From: JBDHWG01 sp046328505
Lineage (GTDB): Bacteria; Chloroflexota; Anaerolineae; Epilineales; JAHCIE01
Assembly (NCBI GenBank): GCA_046328505.1
Contig: JAXLWL010000005.1
Span: 186,001-250,000, forward strand
DNA length: 64,000 bases
Reading direction: 5' to 3'
Every line of letters begins with the position of its first letter. Within the stretch, counting starts at the first letter, position 1. Positions 47,674 through 56,546 of the stretch are shown one piece after another. The translations under genes were made by a program, and so were the position numbers. Under the pieces are notes generated by a model. That model did not search any database and had not been told where the DNA came from. It worked only from the letters and a program-made list of their open reading frames with translations.

Positions 47674-50559
47674 ATGTCAGTTGAAGCATATTGCATGAAA
47701 TGCCGCACCAAGCGGCGAATGGATAATCCCGTAGCGGGGTACAATGCCGCCGGGCGCCCTGTGACGCGCGGCACGTGTCCTGAGTGCGGCACGGCCTTGT
47801 ACCGCATGGGTGAGACGCCGGCCCACGCCGACGTGCCAAAGCCAGAGAAAACGGAGGCGCCGGCGAAGCGCGCCGCCAAGGCAGCGCCTACCGAGGCTGT
47901 CGAGTTGCCGCTCGGCGAGACGGTGAGTGGTCCGGGAGAAGCGGTCGAAGCGTACTGCGTCAAGTGCCGCGAGAAGCGCATCATGGCCGAGCCGCGCGCC
48001 GAGATCACAGCAACGGGCCGCGCCGGCACGAAGGGCGTCTGCCCGGTGTGCGGCACGACCCTGTATCGTCCCGGTGAGACGCTTGCCCACGTGATGCTCC
48101 CGCGGCCGAGCGCCGAGGACGCCCAGGCGGCTCGCCAGGCGGCGAAGCGCGCGACCAAGAAGGCCGCGACGAAGTCGGCCACGACCAAGCCGGCAGCGAC
48201 CAAGACGGCAACAACCAGCAAGACGACGTCCGGCAAGACGACGGCCAAGAAAGCTCCGACGAAGGCCGGCGCAAAGGCGGCCGGCGGGCGCAGGACGGCG
48301 AACGGCGCCGGACGCGCCCCCTATCGCGGCTCGTCCTTCGGCGACGCGACAATGCACGGCGGCAAGCTCGTCATTGTCGAGTCGCCTGCCAAGGCGCGCA
48401 CCATCGGCAAGTTCCTGGGCGGCGGCTACCGTGTCCGCGCGTCCGTCGGCCACGTGCGCGACCTGCTCAAATCGCAGCTCAGCGTTGACGTCGAGCACGA
48501 CTTCGAGCCGAAGTATCGCGTGCCCGACGACAAGCGCGATATCGTCAAGGACCTGACCACGGCGGCAAAGGGCGCCGACGAGGTGTTTCTGGCGACCGAC
48601 CCTGACCGCGAGGGCGAGGCGATTGCCTGGCACCTGATGGAGGCGGCCAAGATCGACCCGGCGAAGATTCACCGCGTCGAGTTCCACGAGATTACGCGCT
48701 CCGCCATCATGGACGCGTTTAGCCACCCGCGCACGATCAACATGGACCTCGTCGACGCGCAGCAGGCGCGGCGTGTCCTGGACCGCCTTGTCGGCTATAA
48801 GATCAGCCCTATTCTCTGGGACAAGGTGCGCAGCCGCCTCTCGGCCGGCCGCGTGCAGACCGTGGCGTTGCGCCTGATCGTCGAGCGCGAGCGCGAGATC
48901 CAGGCCTTCATCCCCGAAGAGTACTGGTCGCTGGAAGCCGAGCTGGCGAAGATTATGCCCAAGGGGTTCAAGGGCAAGGTGCAGTCGTTCCGGGCTCGCC
49001 TGATTCGCATCGGCTCAGAGAAGGCCGACCTCAAGAACGAGGCCGATGCTCGCGCCATCGTCAACGCCCTGGAAGGGGCGACGTATACCGTCGCCAAGGT
49101 GGAGCGCAAGGAGCGCCGCCGCTACCCGTCGCCGCCCTTCACCACCAGCACCTTGCAGCAGGAGGCCTCGCGCCGCCTCGGTTTCGGCGCGAAGAAGACC
49201 ATGACCGTCGCCCAGCAGCTCTACGAAGGCATCGACGTGGGCGCGGGCGGGACTGTCGGCCTCATCACCTATATGCGAACCGACTCGGTCAACGTCTCCC
49301 GCCAGGCGCAGGAGGAGGCGCGGCAGTTCATCACCCGCCGCTACGGCCAGGGCTATATGCCGTCGGAGCCGCCGCACTACAAGACGCGCACGAAGGGCGC
49401 CCAGGAGGCCCACGAAGCCATCCGCCCAACATCGGTGTTCCGCGAGCCGGCCTCGGTGCGCGAGCACCTTAGCCGCGATCAGTACCGCCTGTACGAGCTT
49501 ATCTGGAAGCGCTTCGTGGCGTCGCAGATGATTCCCGCCCTGCTCGACGTCACGACCGTCGACGTCACGGCTCCCGCGCGCTACACCACCACGGACGAGA
49601 AGACGCGCAAGCCGCGCGTCGAGGAGCGCGTGGCGACGTTCCGCGCCACCGGCTCCATTATCAAGTTCGAGGGCTTCCTGGCAGTGTACGAGGTCAGCCG
49701 CGAGAAGGAAGACGCGCCGGAGGAGGGCGAAGGGACGGTCCTGCCGCCGCTCAGCGTGGACGAGGTGCTGAACCTCCTGCGCCTCATCCCCGAGCAGCAC
49801 TTCACCGAGCCGCCCCCGCGCTACACGGAGGCGACGCTGGTCAAGGCGCTGGAGGAGCACGGCATCGGGCGCCCCAGCACCTACGCGCCCATCATCACGA
49901 CGATTCAGCAGCGCGGCTACGTCGAGCGCGAGGACCGCCGCCTGATCCCGACGGAGTTGGGCTTCATTGTCTGCGATCTCCTGGTGGAGAACTTCCCGGA
50001 GGTCTTCGATGTCGGCTTCACCGCCGAGATGGAGAGCCACCTGGATGAGATCGCCGACGGCGAGCAGGAGTGGGTACCCGTCGTGCGCGAGTTCTACGAG
50101 CCTTTCGCCCTGCGCGTCGCCGCTGCCGAGGCCCACATCGACAAGGTCGACCTGGCGCCTGAGGAAACCGGCGAGCTGTGCGAGAAGTGCGGGCGGCCGA
50201 TGGTAGTGAAGTTCGGCCGGTTCGGAAAGTTCATCGCGTGCAGCGGTTTCCCCGAGTGCCGCAACACGCAGCCGTATCTGGAGAAGATCGGCGTCCACTG
50301 CCCGCAGTGCGGCGGCGAGCTTGTCGAGAAGCGCAGCAAGCGCGGCCGCGTGTTCTACGGCTGCTCCAACTACCCGGCGTGCAACTTCGCCGCGTGGCAG
50401 CGGCCCCTGCCGCAGCCGTGCCCGAACTGCGGCGGGCTGCTGACCCAGGCCGGGAAGAACCGGGCGAAGTGCAGCCAGTGTGGGGAGACAGTCGACATCG
50501 ACCGTCTGGAGCGCAGCGAAGCGCCCGCTCCGGCCCCCGCTAGCGCCTCCGCGGCGTGA
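47674..50559 (+). CDS. topA: DNA topoisomerase I with two N-terminal DUF5679-like zinc ribbons and a histone-H1-like linker
   Basis: 961 aa from the ATG at 47674 (GAGGAAG 6 bases upstream). Two near-identical zinc ribbons come first: VEAYCMKCRTKRRM ... GTCPECGTALYR and VEAYCVKCREKRIM ... GVCPVCGTTLYR. A Lys/Ala/Thr-rich stretch (residues ~155-215, AKRATKKAATKSATTK) resembles histone H1 tails. Then standard TopA: TOPRIM KLVIVESPAKARTIGKFLGG and ATDPDREGEAIAWHL, the catalytic Tyr (~533) in LITYMRTDSVNVS, and C-terminal Cys4 fingers (CEKCGRPM, CPQCGGELV, CPNCGGLL). It relaxes negative supercoils. The N-terminal extension is absent from standard TopA. Confidence 0.95.
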   Translation: MSVEAYCMKCRTKRRMDNPVAGYNAAGRPVTRGTCPECGTALYRMGETPAHADVPKPEKTEAPAKRAAKAAPTEAVELPLGETVSGPGEAVEAYCVKCREKRIMAEPRAEITATGRAGTKGVCPVCGTTLYRPGETLAHVMLPRPSAEDAQAARQAAKRATKKAATKSATTKPAATKTATTSKTTSGKTTAKKAPTKAGAKAAGGRRTANGAGRAPYRGSSFGDATMHGGKLVIVESPAKARTIGKFLGGGYRVRASVGHVRDLLKSQLSVDVEHDFEPKYRVPDDKRDIVKDLTTAAKGADEVFLATDPDREGEAIAWHLMEAAKIDPAKIHRVEFHEITRSAIMDAFSHPRTINMDLVDAQQARRVLDRLVGYKISPILWDKVRSRLSAGRVQTVALRLIVEREREIQAFIPEEYWSLEAELAKIMPKGFKGKVQSFRARLIRIGSEKADLKNEADARAIVNALEGATYTVAKVERKERRRYPSPPFTTSTLQQEASRRLGFGAKKTMTVAQQLYEGIDVGAGGTVGLITYMRTDSVNVSRQAQEEARQFITRRYGQGYMPSEPPHYKTRTKGAQEAHEAIRPTSVFREPASVREHLSRDQYRLYELIWKRFVASQMIPALLDVTTVDVTAPARYTTTDEKTRKPRVEERVATFRATGSIIKFEGFLAVYEVSREKEDAPEEGEGTVLPPLSVDEVLNLLRLIPEQHFTEPPPRYTEATLVKALEEHGIGRPSTYAPIITTIQQRGYVEREDRRLIPTELGFIVCDLLVENFPEVFDVGFTAEMESHLDEIADGEQEWVPVVREFYEPFALRVAAAEAHIDKVDLAPEETGELCEKCGRPMVVKFGRFGKFIACSGFPECRNTQPYLEKIGVHCPQCGGELVEKRSKRGRVFYGCSNYPACNFAAWQRPLPQPCPNCGGLLTQAGKNRAKCSQCGETVDIDRLERSEAPAPAPASASAA

Positions 50560-50608
50560 TATATGGAACAACCGTCAATTAGTCATTGATAGCAAGGCGG
50601 TGGTGTAT

Positions 50609-50896
50609 ATGGACATCAGACTAACGCCCGATATTGAAGAGGCGCTTGCTCAGGAGGCCCAACGGCGTGGCACCACGGTCGAGACTCTAGCGCTCGATTA
50701 TCTCCGCGAGCGATTCGTGTCATCGGGGCCGGTGGAGGAAGCGGGAGACGGGGAGACGCTTGCGGACTTCCTCGGCGACTATGTTGGTTCGCTCGCTAGC
50801 AGCGAGTTCGTGGCAGGTGGTGCACAGATGTCGGTTGAGCCAGGGCGACGCTTCGCGTCTGGCATGGTCGCGAAGCGTCAGCAAAGCCATCTATGA
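50609..50896 (+). CDS. VapB-like antitoxin of a type II toxin-antitoxin pair
   Basis: 95 aa. The N-terminus DIRLTPDIEEALAQEAQRRG followed by TVETLALDYLRERF reads as a ribbon-helix-helix DNA-binding domain, the rest as an acidic tail that could wrap the toxin. The stop overlaps the PIN toxin start by 4 bp (ATGA). ATG 50609 is taken as start, but GTG at 50600 or 50603 is in frame with AAGGCGG nearby and may be used. The pair probably represses its own promoter. Confidence 0.78.
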   Translation: MDIRLTPDIEEALAQEAQRRGTTVETLALDYLRERFVSSGPVEEAGDGETLADFLGDYVGSLASSEFVAGGAQMSVEPGRRFASGMVAKRQQSHL

Positions 50897-51303
50897 TACT
50901 CACCGATACGGGTCCGCTTGTCGCTTTACTCGACAGAGACGATCAGCATCACGCCGCCTGTGTGGCTACTGCAAAGCTACTTCCATCATCCGCGCTCTTG
51001 ACCACCTGGCCTTGCTTCACGGAAGCCATGTACTTGCTAGGAGAAGTAGGCGGTTATCGCTACCAGGCGTCTCTGTGGCAACTCACTCGCGCTCGACGAC
51101 TGCTTCTCTGTGAGGCGACGGCGGCTGAGACGGACCGGATGGCCCAGTTGATGGGCCAGTATCAGGATACGCCGATGGACCTAGCGGACGCCTCGCTCGT
51201 GGCTGTTGCTGAGAGTCGTTCCTTGCATAAAGTGTTCACTCTGGATAGCCATTTTCGCGTGTATCGGCTGGTTAACGGCGCTACCCTCACACTCATTCCT
51301 TGA
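50893..51303 (+). CDS. VapC-like PIN-domain toxin
   Basis: 136 aa. PIN acidic residues in order: Asp5 in LTDTGPLVALLD, Glu in WPCFTEAMYLL, the Asp pair in PMDLADASLVAVAES and Asp in VFTLDSHFRVY. PIN toxins are Mg2+-dependent RNases that cut tRNA or rRNA until neutralised by their antitoxin, encoded immediately upstream with a 4-bp overlap. The pair sits between topA and a peptidase gene, a usual spot for mobile TA modules. Confidence 0.9.
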   Translation: MILTDTGPLVALLDRDDQHHAACVATAKLLPSSALLTTWPCFTEAMYLLGEVGGYRYQASLWQLTRARRLLLCEATAAETDRMAQLMGQYQDTPMDLADASLVAVAESRSLHKVFTLDSHFRVYRLVNGATLTLIP

Positions 51304-51328
51304 GCGAATCTTGCCCGGAGGCCGGTGG

Positions 51329-52576
51329 ATGGATTTGCAGGACTCGCTACAACTCGCCCTGGACCGGCACAAGCCTAGCATCGTCGCGCTCAGCGAGGAT
51401 CTCATTCGCATCGCCAGCGAGAACCCGCCCGGTGTCTACTACACCGAGTGCGTCGCCCGCATCCGCCTGGAGCTGGAGCGCCTTGGGCTGAGCCACGAGG
51501 TCCTCGCTACCCCCGGCTATCCCGATCGCCCGCGCTACAATCTCCTGGCCTCCCACGGCGACGGCCGACCGACCGTCGTCTTTCACGGCCACTACGACGT
51601 CGTTCCGGCGCAGCGCCGCGACCTGTTCGAGCCGCGGGTCGAGCAAGGCTGGCTGCATGGCCGCGGCTCGGCGGACATGAAGGCCGGGCTGGCGAGCATG
51701 ATCTACGCCGCCTATCTCCTGAAGGAGCTGGACATTCCGCTGCCGGGCCGTGTCGGGCTGTGCATCGTGGCCGACGAGGAGACGGGCGGCCAGGGCGGCT
51801 CGCGCTACCTGGAGGAAATCGGGCGGCTGGGGCAGGAGAGCATCGCCATGCTGACTCAGGAGCCGACCGGCGACGCCATCTGGAACGCCAACCGCGGCGC
51901 TGTGACGCTGCGGGTGACGACAAGAGGCAAGGCGGCCCACGTGGGGCTGCAGCACGAGGGCATTAACGCGTTCGAGGAGATGCTCCGCGTGGCATCAGCG
52001 CTCCAGGGGCTGAAGGCCGAGGTAGAACAGCGACGCACGACGTATCACGTCACTCCGGCCGAGGCTGCTCACTCCATCCTGATGCTCGGCGGCGAGGTCC
52101 AGGGCGGCACCAACTTCAATGTCGTCCCCGACGTATGTAGCTTCACTCTCGAGCGGCGTTTCAATCCCGAAGAGGACCTGGAAGTCGAAAGAGCGCGCCT
52201 GTTCGCCCTGTTCGACGACATGCGGGCACAGGGCATTCGGCTCGACGTGGAGGTCCTCCAAGAGGGGTACTCGTGCGGTGTCCCTGAGGACCACCCGGCG
52301 GCTCAGGCAGTGGCAGAGACTGCCGAGACTGTCACGGGCCAGCGGCCGACGTTCGAGATGTGTCCCGGCATCTTGGAGATACGGTGGTATGCGCGCAAGG
52401 GCATTCCGGCCTTTGCCTATGGGCCGGGCCGCCTCGAAGTGGCTCACGGCCCCGATGAGGCCGTCGAGCTGGATCGCGTGTACCAGCACACAATCATCTA
52501 CGCCCTCGCCGCGCAGCGCCTGCTGCACTGTTACGCGGAGCAGCCCTGGCCGATCATCAACGGACGAGGGCGATAG
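51329..52576 (+). CDS. M20-family metallopeptidase (ArgE/DapE/CPG2-like)
   Basis: 415 aa from the ATG at 51329 (GGAGG 7 bases upstream); the frame is open further back only through the toxin gene. Zinc ligands are visible: His/Asp in VVFHGHYDVVP and HGRGSADMKAGLAS, the catalytic Glu-Glu in IVADEETGGQGGSRY, Glu in LTQEPTGDAIW and the late His in YGPGRLEVAHGPDE. A dimerisation domain (about 175-290) contains the family His in ARGKAAHVG-like RGKAAHVGLQHEG. Hydrolyses peptide or acyl-amino-acid bonds; substrate not predictable. Confidence 0.92.
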   Translation: MDLQDSLQLALDRHKPSIVALSEDLIRIASENPPGVYYTECVARIRLELERLGLSHEVLATPGYPDRPRYNLLASHGDGRPTVVFHGHYDVVPAQRRDLFEPRVEQGWLHGRGSADMKAGLASMIYAAYLLKELDIPLPGRVGLCIVADEETGGQGGSRYLEEIGRLGQESIAMLTQEPTGDAIWNANRGAVTLRVTTRGKAAHVGLQHEGINAFEEMLRVASALQGLKAEVEQRRTTYHVTPAEAAHSILMLGGEVQGGTNFNVVPDVCSFTLERRFNPEEDLEVERARLFALFDDMRAQGIRLDVEVLQEGYSCGVPEDHPAAQAVAETAETVTGQRPTFEMCPGILEIRWYARKGIPAFAYGPGRLEVAHGPDEAVELDRVYQHTIIYALAAQRLLHCYAEQPWPIINGRGR

Positions 52577-53221
52577 CCAGACGAGGCAATCTCGCGGCGA
52601 ATGACAGTTGCGCTGTAGCTGCTCGGAGTGCCTTTCGCCAGGACGAGAGATTGCTTCGCTGAGATGAAAATGGCGCGGCTGTCGCCCTGAGATCACCATG
52701 CCGTGTGGCGGCACGCGCCAGCACGAGAACACCGCCATCCTGTCATTGCGAGCGGAGCGAAGCAATCTCCCGCCTTTGTCAAAGGCAGTCTGCACCGCTA
52801 CGGGATTGCTGTCAGCCACTGAGAGATTGCTTCGTCAGTGGGGAGCTTCGCCCCCCACACCCCCGAGAGACGCGCTCCTCGCAATGACAGTAGTGTGTTC
52901 TGAGAAGCGCAGCGAAGAGCCCCAACGGCACCGGGATGCTTCGCTTTGCTCAGCATGACGTTTTTATACTGCGGGTCCTATGGACTGCGCCTGCAATGAC
53001 AGCCTTGCCAACGACAATCGGTATGGGTTCGATGCCGTCGTTTCGGCGCGCGCGATCATCGCCACTTCTGCCCTAAGTCCCCATACTGTCTCTACATATC
53101 CCGGGGCATCCCTATCTTCTCAAAATCAGTTCTTCACAATGTCTGAACATCTGGCCGGTACAATGGGTTGGTGCAAGCGAAATTGTATCACACATTGTCA
53201 GCTTCTTGCGGGAGGGGCCTG
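52577..53221. repeat. Repeat-rich spacer upstream of the response regulator
   Basis: No gene seen. Three TCATTGCGAG-related segments: a degenerate one at about 52580-52665; a full inverted copy at about 52680-52905 (right flank AGATCACCATGCCGTGTGGC through AACACCGCCATCCTGTCATT, ending GTAGTGTGTTCTGAG); and a short relic at 52935-52962. From 52963 to 53221 nothing was recognised except GGAGGGG serving the next gene. Confidence 0.7.
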
Positions 53222-53902
53222 GTGCGGACATTGCTTCTTGCTGCCACTGACAGCGCCACGGTGGAAAGGTTGGAGTCTGTTTTGCTCGCGCGGGGCTATG
53301 ATGTCGTCACGGCCCTTGATGGCCGCGCAGCGCTCGAGCGCGCCAGAGTCGTTCGGCCTGCCGTCGGTGTTCTCGACAGCCACATGCGTAACCCGGACTG
53401 CATAGAGGTCGCGCGCCGTCTGCGCGCTGCCGACGCCGTTCCCATTCTGTTGTTGCTGACGCCGGATATGGTCGAGCGTGGCGTGGAGCACCTAGCGTCC
53501 AGCGTCGATGACTTCGTCGTCGCGCCGTTCATCACAGCGGAGCTTCTCGCCCGGATCGATGTCTTGGTGCAGCGGGCGGAAGGCGTGGCCGTCCGCGATA
53601 CGCCTCTGACGTTCGCCGACCTGCACCTCGACCCTGCGACGGGAGAGGCCTGGCGCCGCCAGCGCCATTTCACGCTGACGGCCCGCGAGACTGACCTGCT
53701 TGCCCATCTGATGCGGCAGGCCCGCCGGGTCGTGACTCGCGAGGCGATTCTCGAGGAGGTCTGGGGGTACGATTTCGGCGGCCAGGGGAAAGTCCTCGGC
53801 GTCTACATTGGCTACCTTCGCGCGAAAACGGAAGCAGGCGGCGAGCCGCGGCTCATTCAGACCGTCCACGGCGTCGGCTACGTTCTGCGAGAAGAGGAAT
53901 AA
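53222..53902 (+). CDS. OmpR/PhoB-type transcriptional regulator with degenerate receiver
   Basis: 226 aa from a GTG preceded by GGAGGGG; upstream in-frame codons have no RBS and no homology. The receiver domain (1-115) keeps the phospho-acceptor-like Asp in VGVLDSHMRN, but the N-terminal acidic pair is replaced (LLLAATDSATV) and the conserved Lys of the KPF motif is missing (DDFVVAPF). The C-terminal winged helix is normal: FTLTARETDLLAHLMRQARR, TREAILEEVWGYDF and IQTVHGVGYVLREE. No histidine kinase is adjacent. It probably works without standard phosphorylation. Targets unknown; a small secreted protein gene follows 147 bp downstream. Confidence 0.88.
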   Translation: MRTLLLAATDSATVERLESVLLARGYDVVTALDGRAALERARVVRPAVGVLDSHMRNPDCIEVARRLRAADAVPILLLLTPDMVERGVEHLASSVDDFVVAPFITAELLARIDVLVQRAEGVAVRDTPLTFADLHLDPATGEAWRRQRHFTLTARETDLLAHLMRQARRVVTREAILEEVWGYDFGGQGKVLGVYIGYLRAKTEAGGEPRLIQTVHGVGYVLREEE

Positions 53903-54049
53903 CCGAGTCTGTGCGTCCCCGCCTATCCTCTTGCCAAACTCTTGCGCTTTTTTCGCTCTCCTTTCAGTCTGACCCGCTATGCTACACCCTGACTCGCACT
54001 GCTAAGTGCGAGGAGCATAGACCCGGAAGTGGGTAGAAAGGATGCGAGT

Positions 54050-54490
54050 ATGGATCGTATGACGAAGAGCATGGCAGTTGGGGTGCTGGCCGTGGCGTTG
54101 ATCGCCGCGCTGCTCGGCGCAGCTTTTGTGGCGAATACGGCACAGGCGCACGGCGGCCCGGGCGGGCCAGGAGGCCCGGGAGGCGGACCGCCGACTGACT
54201 CGGCCATCCTGAGCGCGGCCGCCACGGCCCTTGGCATGACGGCGGCGGACCTGACCGCGGCGTTGCAGTCCGGGCAGACGCTGACCCAGATCGCACAGTC
54301 CAAGAACGTCGACCCCGACGTCGTCGAAAAGGCTATCGTCGACGCGAAGAAGGCCGAGATCGACCAACTGTCGGCTGACCTGGGCCTGGATCAACTGTTC
54401 GCAGAGCTGGGCGGCGGTTTCCACGGCGGCCCGCCACCGGGCGGAACACCGTACCCGGGTCGCACCCCGCCTCCGACAGCGACTCCGTAA
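54050..54490 (+). CDS. Small secreted Gly/Pro-rich protein
   Basis: 146 aa from the ATG at 54050 (AAAGGA upstream). A clear signal peptide (MAVGVLAVALIAALLGAAFV, cleavage probably after NTAQA) leads to HGGPGGPGGPGGG, then a helical module SAAATALGMTAADLTAALQS followed by TLTQIAQSKNVDPDVVEKAI, of a kind I know as a repeated unit in secreted proteins of Chloroflexota and Actinobacteria but cannot name. It ends with a Pro/Gly/Thr tail. Probably extracellular; function unknown. Confidence 0.7.
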   Translation: MDRMTKSMAVGVLAVALIAALLGAAFVANTAQAHGGPGGPGGPGGGPPTDSAILSAAATALGMTAADLTAALQSGQTLTQIAQSKNVDPDVVEKAIVDAKKAEIDQLSADLGLDQLFAELGGGFHGGPPPGGTPYPGRTPPPTATP

Positions 54491-54543
54491 CGCAGGATTG
54501 TACAGTTATCGACGTTGAGTGGATGGGAATAGTGGGGTAGGTA

Positions 54544-54577
54544 GTCGTAGGGGCGGTTTCAAACCCGCCCCTACGAC
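54544..54577. terminator. Palindromic terminator between convergent genes
   Basis: GTCGTAGGGGCGGTTT and AAACCCGCCCCTACGAC around a central C, with one bulged base. Same repeat family as 26619-26649. Confidence 0.7.
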
Positions 54578-54596
54578 GTTACTGTCCATACAAGCT

Positions 54597-55940
54597 CTAC
54601 GTCGGGATGACGATGAGCTCCTCCTGGGGCCTGGCGAAGAACTCGACGCCACTGTCCAGCAGCGCCACGTCCTCTTCGACGCCGACGAACATCGTCCGGC
54701 CGCCCCACTCTGGGATGGGCGTGTGGACGCCTAGCTCCACCGAATACCACTCGTTCGCCTGAATGGGATAGCCCACGCGGTCGCCGTAGGCGATCGGCCA
54801 GTTCACGGCGATGCGCGCACCGATGCCGTGCGTCGCGTTGCCGATGGAGTGGCTGTAGATGCCGACCTGGGGCTTTGTCACGGCGCCCTTCCGCCCACCG
54901 GCCGCCGGGTACATGACCTCGTAGCCCTCGGACTCAGCCCACTCCATTGTCTTGTCGAACACCTTGTACGCGATCTCGCCGGGAATCATGTTGGCGATGA
55001 GCCTGTCGCGCACGCGGATGGCGTCGGCGTAGGCGCGGCGGAAGCTCTCCGGTGGCTCCTTCTGCCCCTCGCGCAGGACGTAGGCCGTGCGCTGGTAGTC
55101 GGAGCGGTAGAGGTCGAAGGCGAGGCCCGCGTCCATCGTGACGACGTCGCCGGGCAGGATGGGGTAGTCGGGGGTGTTGACCGGCAGCGGGTCACCCTCG
55201 CGATAGATGACCAGCCCGGGCAAGAACTCGCACTCCAGCCCCAACTCTCGCGCTTTCGCCCGCATGGACCAGTGAATGTCGGCCGGCGTCGTCACGCCGG
55301 GCTGGACGACGCGCGGGCTGAAGCCTTCGTCCAGCCACGCAACCGTCCATTCGCAGAGGCGGCGATACGGCCCGAACTCCTCAGGCAGGCGCGTCGCGCG
55401 GAAATCGCGCGCGACCAGCTCGGCGCTGACGAGGCGCGCTGTGTAGTCTGGTCCGATGGCATTCTCTACATAGCCCTTCAGCGTGGCCGTCAGCCCGTCG
55501 GCCATGGGCAGGGTCGGCGACATGTTGATGCCGATGCGCTGCGGGTTGCGCGCGTGAACTACGTCGCGCAGGTAGGGGGCCAGCCCCTCCTGGTCGTAGC
55601 CGTAGTACGTGACGACATCGTATACGTCGCGGAAGAGGTCCTCGCGCTGCTCGTGAGAGCCGAGGAAGATCTTCTCCGGCCTCTCACCGCCGTTGTCGAA
55701 GAAGATGTAGGCGTTGCGGACGCCGGGCCACCCACCGCCGATGTCCATCAGCAGCGGGTCGGCGTTGAATTCGCGGCCAATCATGATCCACATATCAATC
55801 CCGTGGCGGCGCATCGCGGGCAGCATCGTGCCGTTGAGCTTGGCCTGAACGATGCGCTTGCGCAGGAGGTAGCGCTCGCGCTCGCCAGGGATACCAAGGG
55901 ACTCGGGGGTGAGGGGGGCGGGGACTTGCGGGGTCGCCAT
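54597..55940 (-). CDS. M24-family metallopeptidase (Xaa-Pro aminopeptidase-like)
   Basis: 447 aa. An N-terminal creatinase-like domain (MWIMIGREFNADPLLMDIGG) precedes the pita-bread catalytic fold. Metal ligands visible: Asp/Asp in VTMDAGLAFDLYRSDYQRTA, His in HSIGNATHGIGARI, Glu in SVELGVHTPIPEWGG and Glu in FVGVEEDVALLD. Enzymes of this group remove N-terminal residues ahead of proline or act on related small substrates. No signal peptide, so cytoplasmic. It converges on the secreted-protein gene with a palindromic terminator between. Confidence 0.92.
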   Translation of the reverse strand: MATPQVPAPLTPESLGIPGERERYLLRKRIVQAKLNGTMLPAMRRHGIDMWIMIGREFNADPLLMDIGGGWPGVRNAYIFFDNGGERPEKIFLGSHEQREDLFRDVYDVVTYYGYDQEGLAPYLRDVVHARNPQRIGINMSPTLPMADGLTATLKGYVENAIGPDYTARLVSAELVARDFRATRLPEEFGPYRRLCEWTVAWLDEGFSPRVVQPGVTTPADIHWSMRAKARELGLECEFLPGLVIYREGDPLPVNTPDYPILPGDVVTMDAGLAFDLYRSDYQRTAYVLREGQKEPPESFRRAYADAIRVRDRLIANMIPGEIAYKVFDKTMEWAESEGYEVMYPAAGGRKGAVTKPQVGIYSHSIGNATHGIGARIAVNWPIAYGDRVGYPIQANEWYSVELGVHTPIPEWGGRTMFVGVEEDVALLDSGVEFFARPQEELIVIPT

Positions 55941-56036
55941 CGTGGTCAGCTCCTATCGTTTATCGCAGGTGATAGGGCAGGGATTCTATCGCGTTTGCGG
56001 CGGAGTGCAACAAAATGAGCAAATGTATTCAGGTAT

Positions 56037-56065
56037 TTGACCGCCTGGCCGTTTTGCGGTAAAAC
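56037..56065 (+). promoter_or_regulatory. Sigma-70-type promoter of the small beta protein
   Basis: TTGACC, 17 bp, TAAAAC, 22 bases before the start codon. Confidence 0.5.
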
Positions 56066-56087
56066 CTACTCCCCAGGAGGATAGGTA

Positions 56088-56528
56088 ATGCAAAATCCCG
56101 CTTACACCGTCTGGATGCACGGCAACAGCCTGCAGGTTGAGCATCCGGATCGGCTTGTTGAATTGTGGCGTACTGGTTTCTTGGGGCGGATTGTGGGCAA
56201 GCCGGGAACTGAAAACTGGATTCACTTTGCCATACCGACGCCCGTCATCGCCGAGAGTCAGCGGCTGCGAGCTACCCGTATCGCTCTTGTGTTGCGGACC
56301 GACTCGCCCGATGCCATCCTGAACACCGTGCATGTCTATGATGGCGACCGGCGCATTGCTGAGCACGAAAATCTACGGCTCTACGCCGACGCAGGCTGGC
56401 AGACCTTCGACATACCATGCGGAACACACCTCCGCATGGCGGTAAGTCTATCGCTAGGAGTTAGCTTCGGCGTCGAACCGATGGGGCACGGCGTCGACGT
56501 AATCTCGCTCGGATGTGAGTTTGAGTAG
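56088..56528 (+). CDS. Small uncharacterised beta-rich protein (DUF6623-like)
   Basis: 146 aa, AGGAGG 7 bases before the ATG. Soluble, alternating strands: YTVWMHGNSLQVEHPDRLVE, ENWIHFAIPTPVIAESQRLR, then LNTVHVYDGDRRIAEHENL and MAVSLSLGVSFGVEP. The opening W-x-HG pattern recalls DUF6623 proteins, which are often found singly in environmental genomes; this likeness is from memory. No catalytic residues suggested. Own promoter, converging on the acyltransferase gene with only 18 bp between. Confidence 0.65.
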   Translation: MQNPAYTVWMHGNSLQVEHPDRLVELWRTGFLGRIVGKPGTENWIHFAIPTPVIAESQRLRATRIALVLRTDSPDAILNTVHVYDGDRRIAEHENLRLYADAGWQTFDIPCGTHLRMAVSLSLGVSFGVEPMGHGVDVISLGCEFE

Positions 56529-56546
56529 AGGGAAGGCGAAAAGCGG

